A stretch of DNA of 64,000 nt from Vibrio aestuarianus (GTDB lineage: Bacteria; Pseudomonadota; Gammaproteobacteria; Enterobacterales; Vibrionaceae): the NCBI RefSeq assembly GCF_012395185.1, contig NZ_JAAZTU010000019.1, forward strand, positions 1 to 64,000, given 5' to 3'. Each line of letters opens with the position of its first letter. The stretch's first letter is position 1. Under the pieces are notes generated by a model. That model searched no databases, was not told the DNA's origin, and worked only from the letters and a program-made list of their open reading frames with translations. The position numbers and the translations under genes are program-made. Shown here in pieces: positions 27,164 to 37,960 of this stretch.

Positions 27164-27570
27164 CATCAAATGCACCATATTTTCTATTTAGCCTTGTTAC
27201 AATCCCCCTGTGGGGAAAGCTATGGGGTATGGTGCTTTATCTCTAGATGAGTTTATTTCTATTAACTTGTTCCGGCAATACAACGAATTATCTCTAAATT
27301 TTTCAACAAAAAATCAAATATTGCGTACTCTACACATATTTAACGCCAAGCTAAGCTCGCATTTTTGTATAAACCTTGTAGAATCTCTCATACTCACAGC
27401 ACATCGAAATGGTGATGGATAGCGTGAGATCTATACGTAATTACAATAATTCAACTTTACGTCGTTGGCTGTCATTGTTGGCATTTCATAAATTATGGTG
27501 CCGTTTTCATCGGGCAAATAATCTCAATATTTGTTTCAAGTGGTGTACTTAACTAATTACTGTAGAAGTC
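27164..27570. other. 407-bp intergenic region, no supported gene
   Basis: It holds a short CCCC-TGT-GGGG stem at about 27204-27214 and two weak open frames (27210-27422 and 27415-27552) without usable ribosome-binding sites or recognisable products. It probably carries the end of the Hsp70 transcript and the promoter for the next gene. Confidence 0.5.
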
Positions 27571-28119
27571 ATGAACGAAGATAAATTTACTAATGTCTAC
27601 CGCCTACCAGGCTCATTACAAATTCGAATTTCCAAATGGCAAAGAACCTTTAAAGGCACGTCAGATTTGGTGCTACACCAAGTATTGGTCGCAAGAAACA
27701 AGCAATTTAGGAAACCCCACTTTTTCCCAAAAGGCTGGTGCGTAAACCTATTTGATGAAAATGATATTTCGATTACTCATCATGGCCGTTATATCCAAAC
27801 GAGCATGAGAACGATGATCGATCGCAAAGTATCGTATAAGCGAGTCTATCTATCACGTGTTCCTCTCGAGCAGGCGGAGCCGGCCTTGCGCAAGTATAAG
27901 CAAGAATGGATTCGTAACTTTAATCGAATAGCAAAAGAGTATAATCAGATTAAGAAAAAGCAGTTCTTGAATTTTGCTAGAGAAGAAGCAGAGACACTTT
28001 ATCCATCAATTCCTAAAGAAGGTTTTGACAAAGCGCTATGGAATAAGTTGGTAGTTTCCAAATTAGGCCCAGCTCAGAAATACAGCAACCCTTATTTCGT
28101 TAAGCAGGCTGATTTTTAG
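27571..28119 (+). CDS. Hypothetical basic protein (182 aa)
   Basis: A soluble, strongly basic protein. Residues about 10-60 look like short strands with many Lys/Arg (SLQIRISKWQRTFKGTSDLVLHQVLVARNKQFRKPHFF), and about 100-145 form a long charged helix (EQAEPALRKYKQEWIRNFNRIAKEYNQIKKKQFLNFAREEAE). The overall look is of a nucleic-acid- or nucleoid-binding protein, but I recognise no family and propose none. There is no signal peptide or membrane segment. ATG 27571 has a weak GTAGAAG upstream. A clear terminator follows immediately, so it ends its own transcription unit. Confidence 0.7.
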   Translation: MNEDKFTNVYRLPGSLQIRISKWQRTFKGTSDLVLHQVLVARNKQFRKPHFFPKGWCVNLFDENDISITHHGRYIQTSMRTMIDRKVSYKRVYLSRVPLEQAEPALRKYKQEWIRNFNRIAKEYNQIKKKQFLNFAREEAETLYPSIPKEGFDKALWNKLVVSKLGPAQKYSNPYFVKQADF

Positions 28120-28123
28120 TTAG

Positions 28124-28157
28124 TAAAAAGCCAGAGTAAACACACTCTGGCTTTTTG
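28124..28157. terminator. Bidirectional terminator
   Basis: AAAAAGCCAGAGT and ACTCTGGCTTTTT form a perfect long stem around a short loop. It lies between the convergent 182-aa gene and yggL and serves both. Confidence 0.92.
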
Positions 28158-28193
28158 TCATCGACTTAATGAGACTTTAACAAGTTATCGTGA

Positions 28194-28535
28194 TTATGCG
28201 TAATTCGCGTCAACTAATTCACTAACGTCAACTTTGTTTACTTCCGCACGGCTTTCTAGCCATTTCACGACTTGCGCTTTTTCTTCTTCTGTCACTGAAC
28301 GGTAACGCTCCGTTGCACACAAGAATCCTTCGAATAGCTCTAGACCACCGCCGCCGAAGCACAGACCAATGCTGTCGATGTAATCAATAAACTCATCAAC
28401 GAAGAGATCATATTGCTCGAAATCTTTGATAGATGTCGCGCAGCTAACTTCAAAACCTAAAATCGCAAATTCACCTAAAAATAGTTTTTTACGGATACGG
28501 CGGTTTTTGTTTTCTAGCTTCTCAATTTTCATCAT
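28194..28535 (-). CDS. yggL: YggL-family (DUF469) ribosome-associated protein
   Basis: A 113-residue protein matching E. coli YggL: N-terminal basic NRRIRKKLFLGEF, then FEVSC, FVDEFIDYIDSIGLCFGGGGLELFEGFLCA and KAQVVKWLESR near the end. YggL has been reported to associate with the 50S ribosomal subunit. ATG 28535 (a double ATG, 28535/28532) follows a GAGAG stretch; the 12 extra residues from 28571 do not match the family. It is single and convergent with the previous gene. E. coli yggL follows trmB, but no trmB is seen here, so the neighbourhood differs. Confidence 0.87.
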   Translation of the reverse strand: MMKIEKLENKNRRIRKKLFLGEFAILGFEVSCATSIKDFEQYDLFVDEFIDYIDSIGLCFGGGGLELFEGFLCATERYRSVTEEEKAQVVKWLESRAEVNKVDVSELVDANYA

Positions 28536-28722
28536 CTTCTCTCTTTCGGTTTGAATGGCGCTTTTATACACCTTTCGACTTCATTTCCCAAATGATTCCT
28601 AAACAAAACCATCTCAAGTGGCCAATTTCAAAGCAGTCCGCATCTTTGACTGGGCACTTCTCTCACTGAAAACACTGTGTTAACTCTACTGTGGCGAATA
28701 TATAAAACAGTTAAACCAATAG

Positions 28723-28760
28723 CAAAAGAGAAGAGCCACTTCAACGGCTCCTCTCTCTTT
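28723..28760. terminator. Terminator downstream of SOS-box mini-gene
   Basis: AGAGAAGAGCC pairs imperfectly with GGCTCCTCTCT, flanked by A- and T-rich ends, 30 bases past the stop of the leftward small gene. Confidence 0.7.
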
Positions 28761-28789
28761 ATTAGATTGATGATTAATTTGATCAATGG

Positions 28790-29011
28790 TTAATGCTGAA
28801 CACCAGATGGATTTTCACCAAACTCTGCCTGCTCATAGATATCAGCCAAGCTCTTTGCACGTTTAGCAACCTTGCGACGTTTTGTTGGTTCAAAGTACTG
28901 CTCGACTTGTTTTAGCGTTTCTTCATGTTCTTGAGCAGATTGGACAAAGTCTGGATTGGCTAACGCCTCTTGGCGAAGGCGGTTAACTCGTTCTAACGTT
29001 TCCCACAACAT
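28790..29011 (-). CDS. Small SOS-box-controlled protein (73 aa), function unknown
   Basis: A 73-residue soluble, helical, highly charged protein: LWETLERVNRLRQEALANPDF, an EHEETLKQVEQYF helix, a basic TKRRKVAKRAKS cluster at about residues 42-54, and an acidic tail. The ribosome-binding site is excellent (GGAGGTG six bases before ATG). Upstream are two good LexA boxes and a perfect TTGACA -35 element, so the gene is very probably induced by DNA damage. I do not recognise a family. The basic patch plus helices suggest contact with nucleic acid or with a DNA-repair or division protein, as inference only. A terminator follows. Both expression signals support a real gene despite its size. Confidence 0.8.
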   Translation of the reverse strand: MLWETLERVNRLRQEALANPDFVQSAQEHEETLKQVEQYFEPTKRRKVAKRAKSLADIYEQAEFGENPSGVQH

Positions 29012-29029
29012 ATTTCACCTCCAACTTTA

Positions 29030-29045
29030 CTGTGTATACATACAG
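29030..29045. promoter_or_regulatory. LexA (SOS) box 1
   Basis: CTGTGTATACATACAG has the form CTGT-N8-ACAG with an AT-rich alternating core, as in enterobacterial/Vibrio LexA sites. It lies 18 bases before the small gene's start codon, overlapping the expected transcription start and -10 region. Confidence 0.8.
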
Positions 29046-29065
29046 ATTAGTAGAAGCTATTATGA

Positions 29066-29071
29066 TGTCAA
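29066..29071 (-). promoter_or_regulatory. -35 element of mini-gene promoter
   Basis: On the minus strand this reads TTGACA, a perfect sigma-70 -35 hexamer, placed between the two LexA boxes. The -10 is not clear; candidates overlap LexA box 1. Confidence 0.55.
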
Positions 29072-29079
29072 GTTTTTTA

Positions 29080-29095
29080 CTGTTTATTTATACAG
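29080..29095. promoter_or_regulatory. LexA (SOS) box 2
   Basis: CTGTTTATTTATACAG also fits CTGT-N8-ACAG. It lies 50 bases from box 1, just upstream of the TTGACA element, so LexA dimers could bracket the promoter. Confidence 0.75.
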
Positions 29096-29120
29096 TTTTT
29101 TTTGAAAAAATAAATAGATA

Positions 29121-30131
29121 TCAGCAAGTAGCTGATGCCGTTGACTCGCGTTGAATAAGCTGACCTAAATAGCGATGAGCCGTAACTAGCTGAATATTTT
29201 TCCTTTCAGCTAGCTGTAGAGCTAATTCCACCGCGTCTTTCGTTAACTGCTCAATCGGTAAAGAGACCGTTGATAAGCTAGGGACTGAATAAGCCGCTGC
29301 CGGTTCATCATCAATACCAATCACCGACACATCAGAGGGGATCGAAAGACCATATTCGTGCAAGGCTCTCATCGCTCCTAACGCCATATCATCGTTACAG
29401 GCTAAAATAGCACTAAAGATAGCTTTTTGTTCTAAGAACTTCACAACTGCAGCATACCCTGACTGCATCATATTATCGCCTTCAAACGTTAAAGCGACGT
29501 CAAAAGCAATACCAGCTTGTTCAAGTTGAGCTTGGTAAGCCGCAAATCGTAATCGGCCAGTATCACTATCTAGTGGGGATGCAATACATGCGATCTTGTT
29601 ATGACCAAGCGCCAACAAGTGCTTCATCGCCAAAGCACTAGATTGCTGTTGTTCAAAACCAAAACTGTGAAGTCCTACCTCTTCAATGGTTCGATTTAAG
29701 ATAACCAAAGGGACAGTCAAAGTCGCTTGTAGCTCTTTTAATGCTTGATTGGTGAGATGCCGACTATAAAGCATGATTGCATCACAACGTTGACTTTGCA
29801 GTAATTGCACTGCGCTTTGCTCACCTTCTGCACTATTATGACTATCCATCACTAGCAGCGTTTTTCGAGCCTTTTGTGCTCCCTGAGCCGCTTGGTGAAG
29901 CAACGTGCCAAAGTAGCTTCCTTGAAATTGAGGCAGTATTAAACCAATAGCGTTTGCACTGTTAGTTGCAAGTGCTTGAGCTAGAACATTCGGTTGATAG
30001 CCTAACGCTTTCATTGCTTGTAAAACAGCATTACGGGTACTGTCTTTCACTTGACCATTTTGGTTAATCACCCGTGAAACAGTGGCTTTTGAAACCCCTG
30101 CCGCTTTACAAACATCGTTGATAGTGGCCAT
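29121..30131 (-). CDS. LacI-family repressor (AscG-like)
   Basis: A 336-residue LacI/GalR regulator: N-terminal helix-turn-helix TINDVCKAAGVSKATVSRVIN (residues 3-23), hinge NVLAQALA, and a periplasmic-binding-protein-like effector domain (SNAIGL-type NAIGLILPQ, ACNDDMALGAM, VIGIDDEP). It most resembles AscG, the repressor of beta-glucoside genes. It lies 36 bases after the 6-phospho-beta-glucosidase stop in the same direction. An AscG-like palindrome lies upstream of that gene, so it probably represses its own operon until a phospho-beta-glucoside appears. No phosphotransferase permease is adjacent. Confidence 0.9.
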   Translation of the reverse strand: MATINDVCKAAGVSKATVSRVINQNGQVKDSTRNAVLQAMKALGYQPNVLAQALATNSANAIGLILPQFQGSYFGTLLHQAAQGAQKARKTLLVMDSHNSAEGEQSAVQLLQSQRCDAIMLYSRHLTNQALKELQATLTVPLVILNRTIEEVGLHSFGFEQQQSSALAMKHLLALGHNKIACIASPLDSDTGRLRFAAYQAQLEQAGIAFDVALTFEGDNMMQSGYAAVVKFLEQKAIFSAILACNDDMALGAMRALHEYGLSIPSDVSVIGIDDEPAAAYSVPSLSTVSLPIEQLTKDAVELALQLAERKNIQLVTAHRYLGQLIQRESTASATC

Positions 30132-30167
30132 TGTAACTCCAAGTGGTTTGGGGATAGTTGAAAAGAC

Positions 30168-31616
<1,449 letters not shown>

Positions 31617-31684
31617 TCATTTCACTTTCATTCAGAAAACATAGCCAAGGCATGTTAACTAAATAATAAACGATCCAACCCAAA

Positions 31685-31712
31685 TTGTAACCGGTTTCTG
31701 TAACCGGTTACA
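31685..31712. promoter_or_regulatory. LacI/AscG-type operator
   Basis: The perfect palindrome TGTAACCGGTTACA (31699-31712) is preceded by a second TTGTAACCGGTTT at 31685-31697. The form resembles the E. coli AscG operator TGAAACCGGTTTCA. It lies about 81 bases upstream of the 6-phospho-beta-glucosidase start and should bind the linked LacI-type repressor. Confidence 0.82.
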
Positions 31713-31886
31713 ATTGAGTATTTAACCTCACTCACTAAGTAATTATTTAAGCTAAACAACGTTACGCTTCGTTTTGAAGTAATCGCAGACATACATTCCA
31801 TAGCACTTTCTGCGTGACTGCTGTATGCTTGCGCCTTTCCGCAACATGATGCGGATCACTATTCTTTTACATATCGAGACATTTTA

Positions 31887-33263
31887 ATGAGTTTTGCCTC
31901 TCTGGGTTTATCTAATGCCATCCTGAAAGCTGTCGCTTCTCAGGGTTACGAAACACCATCGCCAATTCAGGCGAAAGCCATACCAGCCGTACTTGAAGGC
32001 AAAGATGTGATGGCAGCTGCTCAGACAGGCACAGGTAAAACCGCAGGATTCACCCTTCCTATTTTAGATTTACTCGTGAAAGGGCCGAAAGCAGGACCGA
32101 ACCAAGTTCGTGCTTTAATTCTCACTCCAACCCGTGAGTTAGCAGCCCAAGTTGCCGATAACGTCACCACTTATGGACAGAATTTACCGCTTAAATCTGA
32201 AGTGGTTTTTGGTGGGGTCAAAGTGAATCCACAAATGATGAAAATGCGTCGTGGAGTGGATATTTTGGTTGCCACACCAGGCCGCCTGCTTGATCTCTAC
32301 AATCAAAAAGCGATTAAATTTAATCAGTTAGAAATATTGGTTCTTGATGAAGCTGACCGCATGCTGGATATGGGTTTTATTCGAGACATCAAAAAGATTC
32401 TTGCGTTACTGCCGCCTAAACGTCAAAACCTTTTATTTTCAGCGACATTTTCTGATGAGATAAGACAACTAGCGAAAGGGTTGGTCAATAATCCAGTCGA
32501 GATTTCAGTTACACCACGCAACAGTACCGCTAAAACGGTTAAACAGTGGGTTCACCCCGTTGATAAGTCTAAAAAACCGTCGTTGCTGATCAAATTGATC
32601 AACGACAATAACTGGAAACAGGCACTGGTTTTCACGCGCACTAAACATGGTGCAAACCGTTTAACTGCCCAGTTAGAGAAAAGTGGCATCACTGCTGCGG
32701 CTATTCACGGAAACAAGAGTCAAGGTGCTCGTACCAAGGCTTTAGCCAACTTTAAAAATGGTGAAATTCGTATTCTTGTTGCAACGGATATCGCTGCACG
32801 TGGAATCGATATTGACCAGTTACCACAAGTAGTCAATTTTGAACTGCCGAATGTCCCTGAAGATTATGTACACCGCATTGGTCGTACTGGCCGTGCTGGC
32901 GCCGAAGGTAATGCGATTTCTTTAGTGTGCGCTGATGAAGCGAAAGATATGTTTGCTATTGAACGCCTGACGCAAAATGTGCTAGAGCGTATTGAAATTG
33001 AAGGTTTTTCTCCGGTTAATAAACTGCAAAATTCGCCATCACTCTTGCCTATAAAAGCGAAAAAGCCAAAGAAACCTAAAAAAGATAAGCCAGAGCATAA
33101 CGATGGTCAACGCTCAGGCAATGTGGCCAACGGTCGCAGCGCCAATACGTCGAACAAGCCCAAACGCAACCCAAGCAATGCAGTGACTACTCAAGGCACG
33201 AAACCAGCTCGTAGTGGTGGACAAAATCGACCTCGACGTGCTCCCAAAAGCGCTCAGGCGTAA
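31887..33263 (+). CDS. rhlE: DEAD-box RNA helicase RhlE
   Basis: A 458-residue DEAD-box helicase involved in ribosome assembly and RNA remodelling. The motifs run in order: Q motif GYETPSPIQ, Walker [10 protein letters not shown] (about residues 45-53), [24 protein letters not shown], and [13 protein letters not shown], followed by a basic, low-complexity tail ([14 protein letters not shown]..., RPRRAPKS) typical of RhlE. ATG 31887 follows a long leader (about 150 bases) containing a CCGC/GCGG stem at about 31838-31856; long leaders are common for cold-induced helicase genes. A terminator follows. Confidence 0.92.
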   Translation: MSFASLGLSNAILKAVASQGYETPSPIQAKAIPAVLEGKDVMAAAQTGTGKTAGFTLPILDLLVKGPKAGPNQVRALILTPTRELAAQVADNVTTYGQNLPLKSEVVFGGVKVNPQMMKMRRGVDILVATPGRLLDLYNQKAIKFNQLEILVLDEADRMLDMGFIRDIKKILALLPPKRQNLLFSATFSDEIRQLAKGLVNNPVEISVTPRNSTAKTVKQWVHPVDKSKKPSLLIKLINDNNWKQALVFTRTKHGANRLTAQLEKSGITAAAIHGNKSQGARTKALANFKNGEIRILVATDIAARGIDIDQLPQVVNFELPNVPEDYVHRIGRTGRAGAEGNAISLVCADEAKDMFAIERLTQNVLERIEIEGFSPVNKLQNSPSLLPIKAKKPKKPKKDKPEHNDGQRSGNVANGRSANTSNKPKRNPSNAVTTQGTKPARSGGQNRPRRAPKSAQA

Positions 33264-33284
33264 GACCATCAATTATCTTTAACG

Positions 33285-33312
33285 AGAAAAGAGGCATCTA
33301 AGCCTCTTTTCT
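33285..33312 (+). terminator. rhlE terminator
   Basis: AAAAGAGGC and GCCTCTTTT form a 9-bp stem with a 6-base loop and terminal T-run, 21 bases after rhlE. Confidence 0.88.
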
Positions 33313-33340
33313 TGCTTTCACTGAACCATAAACTTGAATG

Positions 33341-33366
33341 AAAAAAAGCCGCACAAGGCGGCTTAG
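33341..33366 (-). terminator. torYZ terminator
   Basis: AAGCCGC and GCGGCTT form a stem; read leftward it is followed by seven T residues. It ends the leftward torY-torZ transcript. Confidence 0.82.
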
Positions 33367-33392
33367 CTATGGATAACTTGCGGTATGCAGCC

Positions 33393-35840
33393 CTAGACGC
33401 CTTGTGGTGGCGTAAATGCCGTTAGTGGTAAAGCTTCTCCGCTGTATTTTTCAATTTTCACAATCGAGGAGTTACCAGCACAACCATTAGCGAGGCGAGA
33501 TGTAGGAATGTCTGCCGTTAATACATTACACCCACCATTTTTACAGATGCCATGCGGCTTATCAAAATCTGGCCATGCTCCTTCATGGATACATACCGAG
33601 CCTTGTTTAATACCATCCGTTATGAAAGCCCCAACCAATACCTGACCGCGTTGGTTAAATGCTCGCACCAAATCACCATCTTGAATTCCACGAGACTTAG
33701 CATCCTCAGGATGAATCCAAATTGGCTCTCGGTTAGCAACCGCATACAGCTCACGTAACTTGGCATAATTCAATTGACTATGCAGCCGGTGCGCCGCATG
33801 CGACGTCATTAATTGCAATTCTCCATCTTTTGCATTTCCCACCCATTCAGTTGGTGGTAGCCAAGTTGGGTGTGGTGGACAATCTGCATAATTGAAGCTT
33901 TCGATGGTCCTAGAGTAAATTTCAATTTTACCACTCGGCGTTCCCAACGGATTCAAAATTGGATCATCTCGATAGGCGGCATAGCGAACAAACTTAGCGT
34001 TTGATTCATTCCACTTCATCTCAATGAGTTGGTTTTGTTTCCAAAAATAGCTAAAGTTAGGCATCGCAACACGGTTTTGGCGACCAATCTTTTGTGCTTC
34101 TTTATAAAAACCAGCCAACCACTCCATTTCCGATTTATTCTCGGTATAAACCGCTCGACCTCCAGCTTTAAGCAGCTCAGCCATATCCGCAAACACATCG
34201 AAATCATTGCGGGCTTCGTATTGTGGTTCAATCACTTGTTTCATTGGCACTAAGTGCTGATTACTGTAATCCCCGGTCATGGTTAAATCATTACGTTCAA
34301 ACGAGGTTGTAATTGGCAACACAATGTCCGCATGCTTTGCCGCCGCTGTCCAATACGGTTCGGAAATTACGATTAACTCAGGCTTTTGCCAGGCTCGAAT
34401 CAAACGATTTGTGTCTTGATGATGTGTAAAGTTACCACCACCAGCCCACCAAATCATTTTAACATCCGGGAAGCTTTTTTGATGCCCATTGTGTTGGTAA
34501 CTGCCCCCTGGGTTTTCGAGCGCTTCGACAATGCGAGCTACTGGGAAACTATTGACCGCACCTGAAACTGCCCAATCATTCCCAGCCGATGACGCTCCAT
34601 CGATAGCTGCCGATATTGCAGGTAACACCCCCGCCGTTCTCGTTGGGTTACCACCATTAGAATAGTGGTACGAGAATCCGAACCCACCTCCAGGCAAGCC
34701 AATTTGCCCGAGCATTGATGCCAATGTAACCAGCATCCAGTGTTTCTGCTCGCCATATTGCTGACGTTGAATTCCCCAACCGGCCATCAGCATGGTTCGG
34801 TTTCGGCTAAAGATATCACCAAGTAATTCAAGCTGCTTTGCCGAAACACCACAAATTTCCTCAGCCCATTGGGGAGTTTTAGGGGTGCCATCCGTCTTGC
34901 CTAGTAAATACGCCTCAAACTTGTCATAGCCCGCTGTATATTTATTTATAAATTCAATATCATGTTGCTGCTTTGAAACCAAAGAATGAGCAATACCTAG
35001 CATCATTGCTACATCTGTCCCTGGATGCGGCGCAATCCATTGTGCATTTTCACCAAAAAACTCAATGGTTTCTGAACGCATTGGGTCTATTGCAATAATG
35101 GTCTTTTTAGACTGTTTAAGTTGATGAAAAAATTCAATACCAGCCCCATCAGTACTGCTCCATGCAATTTTTAGGGTATTGAGCGGGTTTAACCCCCAAA
35201 GCACAACAACATCACTCGTCTCGAGAACCACCGGGTAAGTGGTTTGCTGTTCGTACACCTCTATCGAACCTACCACATGCGGCATGATTACTTGCGCCGC
35301 TCCAGTCGAATAATCACCTAAATGACCAGAGTACCCGCCAGCCATACTCATATAGCGTTGTAATAATGTTTGCGCTTTGTGCAAAATACCACTGGAGCGC
35401 CAGCCGTAAGAGCCTGCAAAAATACTTTCAGCCCCATAGCTATTTCGAATTCGTAAATGTTGTTCATGGATTAGCTTCAATGCTTTATCCCAGCTAACGC
35501 GTACAAATTCATCGTCACCACGTTTTCCATCTGGTTTTTGCGGGTTCGCAAGAAAGCCTTTACGCACCATTGGGTATTTCACCCGCGCTTTGGTATGCGC
35601 TTGATCTGGAGCGGAAGTTTGTAAGCTATTTGGAACACTTTGTGGCAATGCATTGGTCGAGGAAACAATTTTTCCATCTTTAACTTCAACCAACATTGCC
35701 CCCCAACGACCTGCTGTTAATACTGCAGAACCACTTCGCTGCTCAGCAAATACAGGCATAGGGGCAACAGAAGAAATCACGATAGCACTGGCGGTTGCGC
35801 CCGCGCCTTTTAGAAAACTTCGACGTGTGAGAGTAGTCAT
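33393..35840 (-). CDS. torZ: Molybdenum TMAO/N-oxide reductase catalytic subunit (TorZ/TorA type)
   Basis: Periplasmic terminal reductase for trimethylamine N-oxide and related N- or S-oxides; 815 residues, close to E. coli TorZ (809). The Tat signal [10 protein letters not shown] starts at residue 4 and is followed by a hydrophobic stretch ending AEQ. The bis-MGD molybdopterin oxidoreductase fold is evident ([28 protein letters not shown] with the expected serine ligand to Mo, [14 protein letters not shown], and C-terminal [13 protein letters not shown] and [12 protein letters not shown]). ATG 35840 has AAGGA at seven bases; a GTG one codon upstream is less likely. It lies 22 bases after the pentaheme cytochrome gene. 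No TorD-like chaperone gene is adjacent. Confidence 0.9.
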   Translation of the reverse strand: MTTLTRRSFLKGAGATASAIVISSVAPMPVFAEQRSGSAVLTAGRWGAMLVEVKDGKIVSSTNALPQSVPNSLQTSAPDQAHTKARVKYPMVRKGFLANPQKPDGKRGDDEFVRVSWDKALKLIHEQHLRIRNSYGAESIFAGSYGWRSSGILHKAQTLLQRYMSMAGGYSGHLGDYSTGAAQVIMPHVVGSIEVYEQQTTYPVVLETSDVVVLWGLNPLNTLKIAWSSTDGAGIEFFHQLKQSKKTIIAIDPMRSETIEFFGENAQWIAPHPGTDVAMMLGIAHSLVSKQQHDIEFINKYTAGYDKFEAYLLGKTDGTPKTPQWAEEICGVSAKQLELLGDIFSRNRTMLMAGWGIQRQQYGEQKHWMLVTLASMLGQIGLPGGGFGFSYHYSNGGNPTRTAGVLPAISAAIDGASSAGNDWAVSGAVNSFPVARIVEALENPGGSYQHNGHQKSFPDVKMIWWAGGGNFTHHQDTNRLIRAWQKPELIVISEPYWTAAAKHADIVLPITTSFERNDLTMTGDYSNQHLVPMKQVIEPQYEARNDFDVFADMAELLKAGGRAVYTENKSEMEWLAGFYKEAQKIGRQNRVAMPNFSYFWKQNQLIEMKWNESNAKFVRYAAYRDDPILNPLGTPSGKIEIYSRTIESFNYADCPPHPTWLPPTEWVGNAKDGELQLMTSHAAHRLHSQLNYAKLRELYAVANREPIWIHPEDAKSRGIQDGDLVRAFNQRGQVLVGAFITDGIKQGSVCIHEGAWPDFDKPHGICKNGGCNVLTADIPTSRLANGCAGNSSIVKIEKYSGEALPLTAFTPPQGV

Positions 35841-35862
35841 CACTGAATCCTTATATCATGTC

Positions 35863-36957
35863 TTATTGGGCAACAACGTCTTTCGCATTGTATTGGAAGT
35901 ATTTGGTCAGGATTTCTAAATCCTCTTTAGTGATAGATGTACGATCACCCATACTTTTCGCTACAGAAGGCCATGCGTTGACAGTAAAGTGATTGCTTGG
36001 AATCTTAGCGTGACAAGTTGAACAATAAACATTGTCTAACTGCTCTGCATATGCCCAAAGAGAATCAATCTTACCGAGTACAGGCGTATCTATTTGTGCT
36101 TCCAATGTCACCTGACGCCAGCTATTTCCATAATCATCTTCATTGTATGTCCCTACACTCAGCTTTTGTTGCCCAGCTTCAGTCAACATAGCAATAACAG
36201 CACGTTTACCTTCTCCCATATACAAGACTTGTTCCGCGCCTTGCATTTGATAACCCGTCAGTTCAATAGTACGAACACCGTCTGCTCCTTTTAACACTTT
36301 TAGTGGGGTTGCTGGATTAATCGTGCCCAAATCGCCCATAGATGTAGCCTGCATAGCGTATACCACGGACGAATCTAGCGGCGTTAGACTCGCTTCATCT
36401 ACTAAGTGTGCCAAGGCTTGGCTATCCATTTTCACTTCAGGCAGTATGTGTGCCACACCTTTGTGGCAATCAATACATGTTTGATTATTATCAATGCCAT
36501 ATTGGTGCATTTTTTGCGCTTCTGCCGTTTGGTCAAAAGTTTCCATCGCGTCTTCGTTATGGCAAGAACGACAGGTAACTGAATCATTTGCTTTCAATTG
36601 CGCCCATACGGTTTCTGCCATTTCCGCTCGATGTGTTTCATACTTTTCATCCGTACTAATTTTCTTAGTGATGAACTCATGATAAATATCTTTCGACGCT
36701 CTGATTTTAGTGATCAAATAATCCATGGTATCGGTCGGAATATGACAATCTGCACATTCAGCGCGAATCCCTTTGGCATTACTAAAATGCACGGAGCCCT
36801 GGTACTCTTTAAATGGTGTATCCATGGTGTGGCATGACAAGCAAAATTCAGTACTTGAAGTCTTTTCTAAAATGGCATGAGTACCACCAAGACTTAGCCA
36901 GCCAATCACTACACCAATAGCAAGAAGTCCTACTATTGTTCTCTTTTTAATATTCAT
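35863..36957 (-). CDS. torY: Pentaheme c-type cytochrome TorY (NapC/TorC family)
   Basis: Membrane-anchored quinol-oxidising cytochrome feeding electrons to TorZ; 364 residues, matching TorY (366). An N-terminal anchor (residues about 8-24) is followed by five heme attachment sites: CLSCH (39-43), CADCH (68-72), CRSCH (129-133), CIDCH (161-165) and a distant CSTCH (312-316), the last on the C-terminal extension that separates TorC/TorY from four-heme NapC. It is the first gene of the operon. No torR/torS/torT regulators are nearby; E. coli torYZ is also unlinked to them. The start codon begins the anchor directly. Confidence 0.93.
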   Translation of the reverse strand: MNIKKRTIVGLLAIGVVIGWLSLGGTHAILEKTSSTEFCLSCHTMDTPFKEYQGSVHFSNAKGIRAECADCHIPTDTMDYLITKIRASKDIYHEFITKKISTDEKYETHRAEMAETVWAQLKANDSVTCRSCHNEDAMETFDQTAEAQKMHQYGIDNNQTCIDCHKGVAHILPEVKMDSQALAHLVDEASLTPLDSSVVYAMQATSMGDLGTINPATPLKVLKGADGVRTIELTGYQMQGAEQVLYMGEGKRAVIAMLTEAGQQKLSVGTYNEDDYGNSWRQVTLEAQIDTPVLGKIDSLWAYAEQLDNVYCSTCHAKIPSNHFTVNAWPSVAKSMGDRTSITKEDLEILTKYFQYNAKDVVAQ

Positions 36958-37471
36958 TATTCCTCACAAATGCTGGTGATGGTTGAACGACAGTTCACTG
37001 AACGCCTAATATGCCTACCCAGTGCCCCATAAAGAACGTACCCCTAAAGAAGTATCTTAGTTTGACAATAGACAACACAGTGCTATATCAGGAGTGACAC
37101 TGCGCACACTTTGAGCGGTTTAGGAAAAACGGAAGAAGAAAAAGTAAGTGGGCTCTTAAAGTTAGCTGTTCATTGCAGCAAGCACATACAACGTGAGAAA
37201 TAGATCACGCTGTCGTTCAGCTCAGAGAACAAACGAACTGTATGAAACTGATTTGTTTTTTTATTTATAAAAAATATTAAATAAATGCTTTACTTTTAGC
37301 TTGCACCATGTGAAACTGCATCCGCTCTGTTGAACAGGGTTATTAATGTAACAAGTAAGCCAAAGTTCCCTTTCAGATTCAATTCTAAGTGTCCTCTAGT
37401 TTCATAGTCTCATTATAATAATTCGTCTCAAAGCAACACCTGTATTTTAAATTTTTTATAAGGGACATAAC
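36958..37471. promoter_or_regulatory. 514-bp divergent region torY / cold-shock gene
   Basis: No gene is supported. On the plus strand TTGACA (37062-37067) and TATATC (37084-37089), 16 bases apart, look like a strong sigma-70 promoter that would give a leader of about 375 bases for the cold-shock gene or a small RNA. A CGTGA/TCACG stem lies at 37192-37209 and a long T-run at 37252-37263. A second -10-like TATAAT lies at 37414-37419. A CTGTTGAACAG palindrome is near 37326. Confidence 0.5.
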
Positions 37472-37684
37472 ATGTCTAACACAACTACTGGCACAGTAAA
37501 ATGGTTCAACGAAACTAAAGGTTTTGGTTTTATTTCTCAAAGCAATGGCGGTCCAGATGTATTCGTACACTTCCGTGCAATCGCTTCTGAAGGTTTCAAA
37601 ACTTTAGCTGAAGGCCAAAAAGTATCTTTTGTTGTAGAACAAGGTGCTAAAGGTCCTCAAGCTGCTAACGTTCGTGCTGAATAA
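37472..37684 (+). CDS. CspA-family cold-shock protein
   Basis: A 70-residue single cold-shock domain, an OB-fold RNA/ssDNA chaperone. RNP1 is KGFGFI (residues 16-21) and RNP2 is VFVHF (about 30-34); the start [17 protein letters not shown] is typical. AAGGGAC lies ten bases before ATG. The very long upstream region would suit the thermosensing leader known for cspA genes, although I could not find a convincing cold box. A stem-loop terminator follows. Which Vibrio csp paralogue it is cannot be told from this window. Confidence 0.93.
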   Translation: MSNTTTGTVKWFNETKGFGFISQSNGGPDVFVHFRAIASEGFKTLAEGQKVSFVVEQGAKGPQAANVRAE

Positions 37685-37700
37685 TTTCGCATAAGCGTAT

Positions 37701-37730
37701 GAGCGTTGGTGACTAGCCAACGCTCTTATA
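37701..37730 (+). terminator. Cold-shock gene terminator
   Basis: GAGCGTTGG and CCAACGCTC form a 9-bp stem with a short loop, followed by TTAT, 17 bases past the stop. Confidence 0.8.
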
Positions 37731-37960
37731 AAACCCGCAAATTAGATTACATTTTCCAAACTTCTCTATCAAACTTCCGCTTAGTTTCTCTCTGTTTTAC
37801 TCGTTCGAACACTCAGCCATTTTTGAAACAATCGTTTTGACAATTATCATCTAAACAATAATTTTTTATATCTGAAGGATATTTATTATTTCTCGTACAA
37901 CTGGAAGAAAGCGTTTCTGGTTTGCTAAATCTAAAGCAACACCAAAATTACGCCAACAAT

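Noticed and set aside
27210..27422. 70-codon frame from a GTG in the gap after the Hsp70 operon
   Set aside because: No ribosome-binding site, composition unlike neighbouring proteins, and no recognisable features.
27415..27552. 45-codon frame, basic and Trp-rich, just before the 182-aa gene
   Set aside because: No good ribosome-binding site and no other support; probably chance.
37166..37175. CTGTTCATTG resembling a TorR box upstream of torY
   Set aside because: Only 8 of 10 bases match, single copy, and torYZ is not TorR-controlled in E. coli; not enough to call.
37192..37209. CGTGA...TCACG considered as a CRP site
   Set aside because: The half-sites are 8 bases apart instead of 6, so it does not fit CRP.
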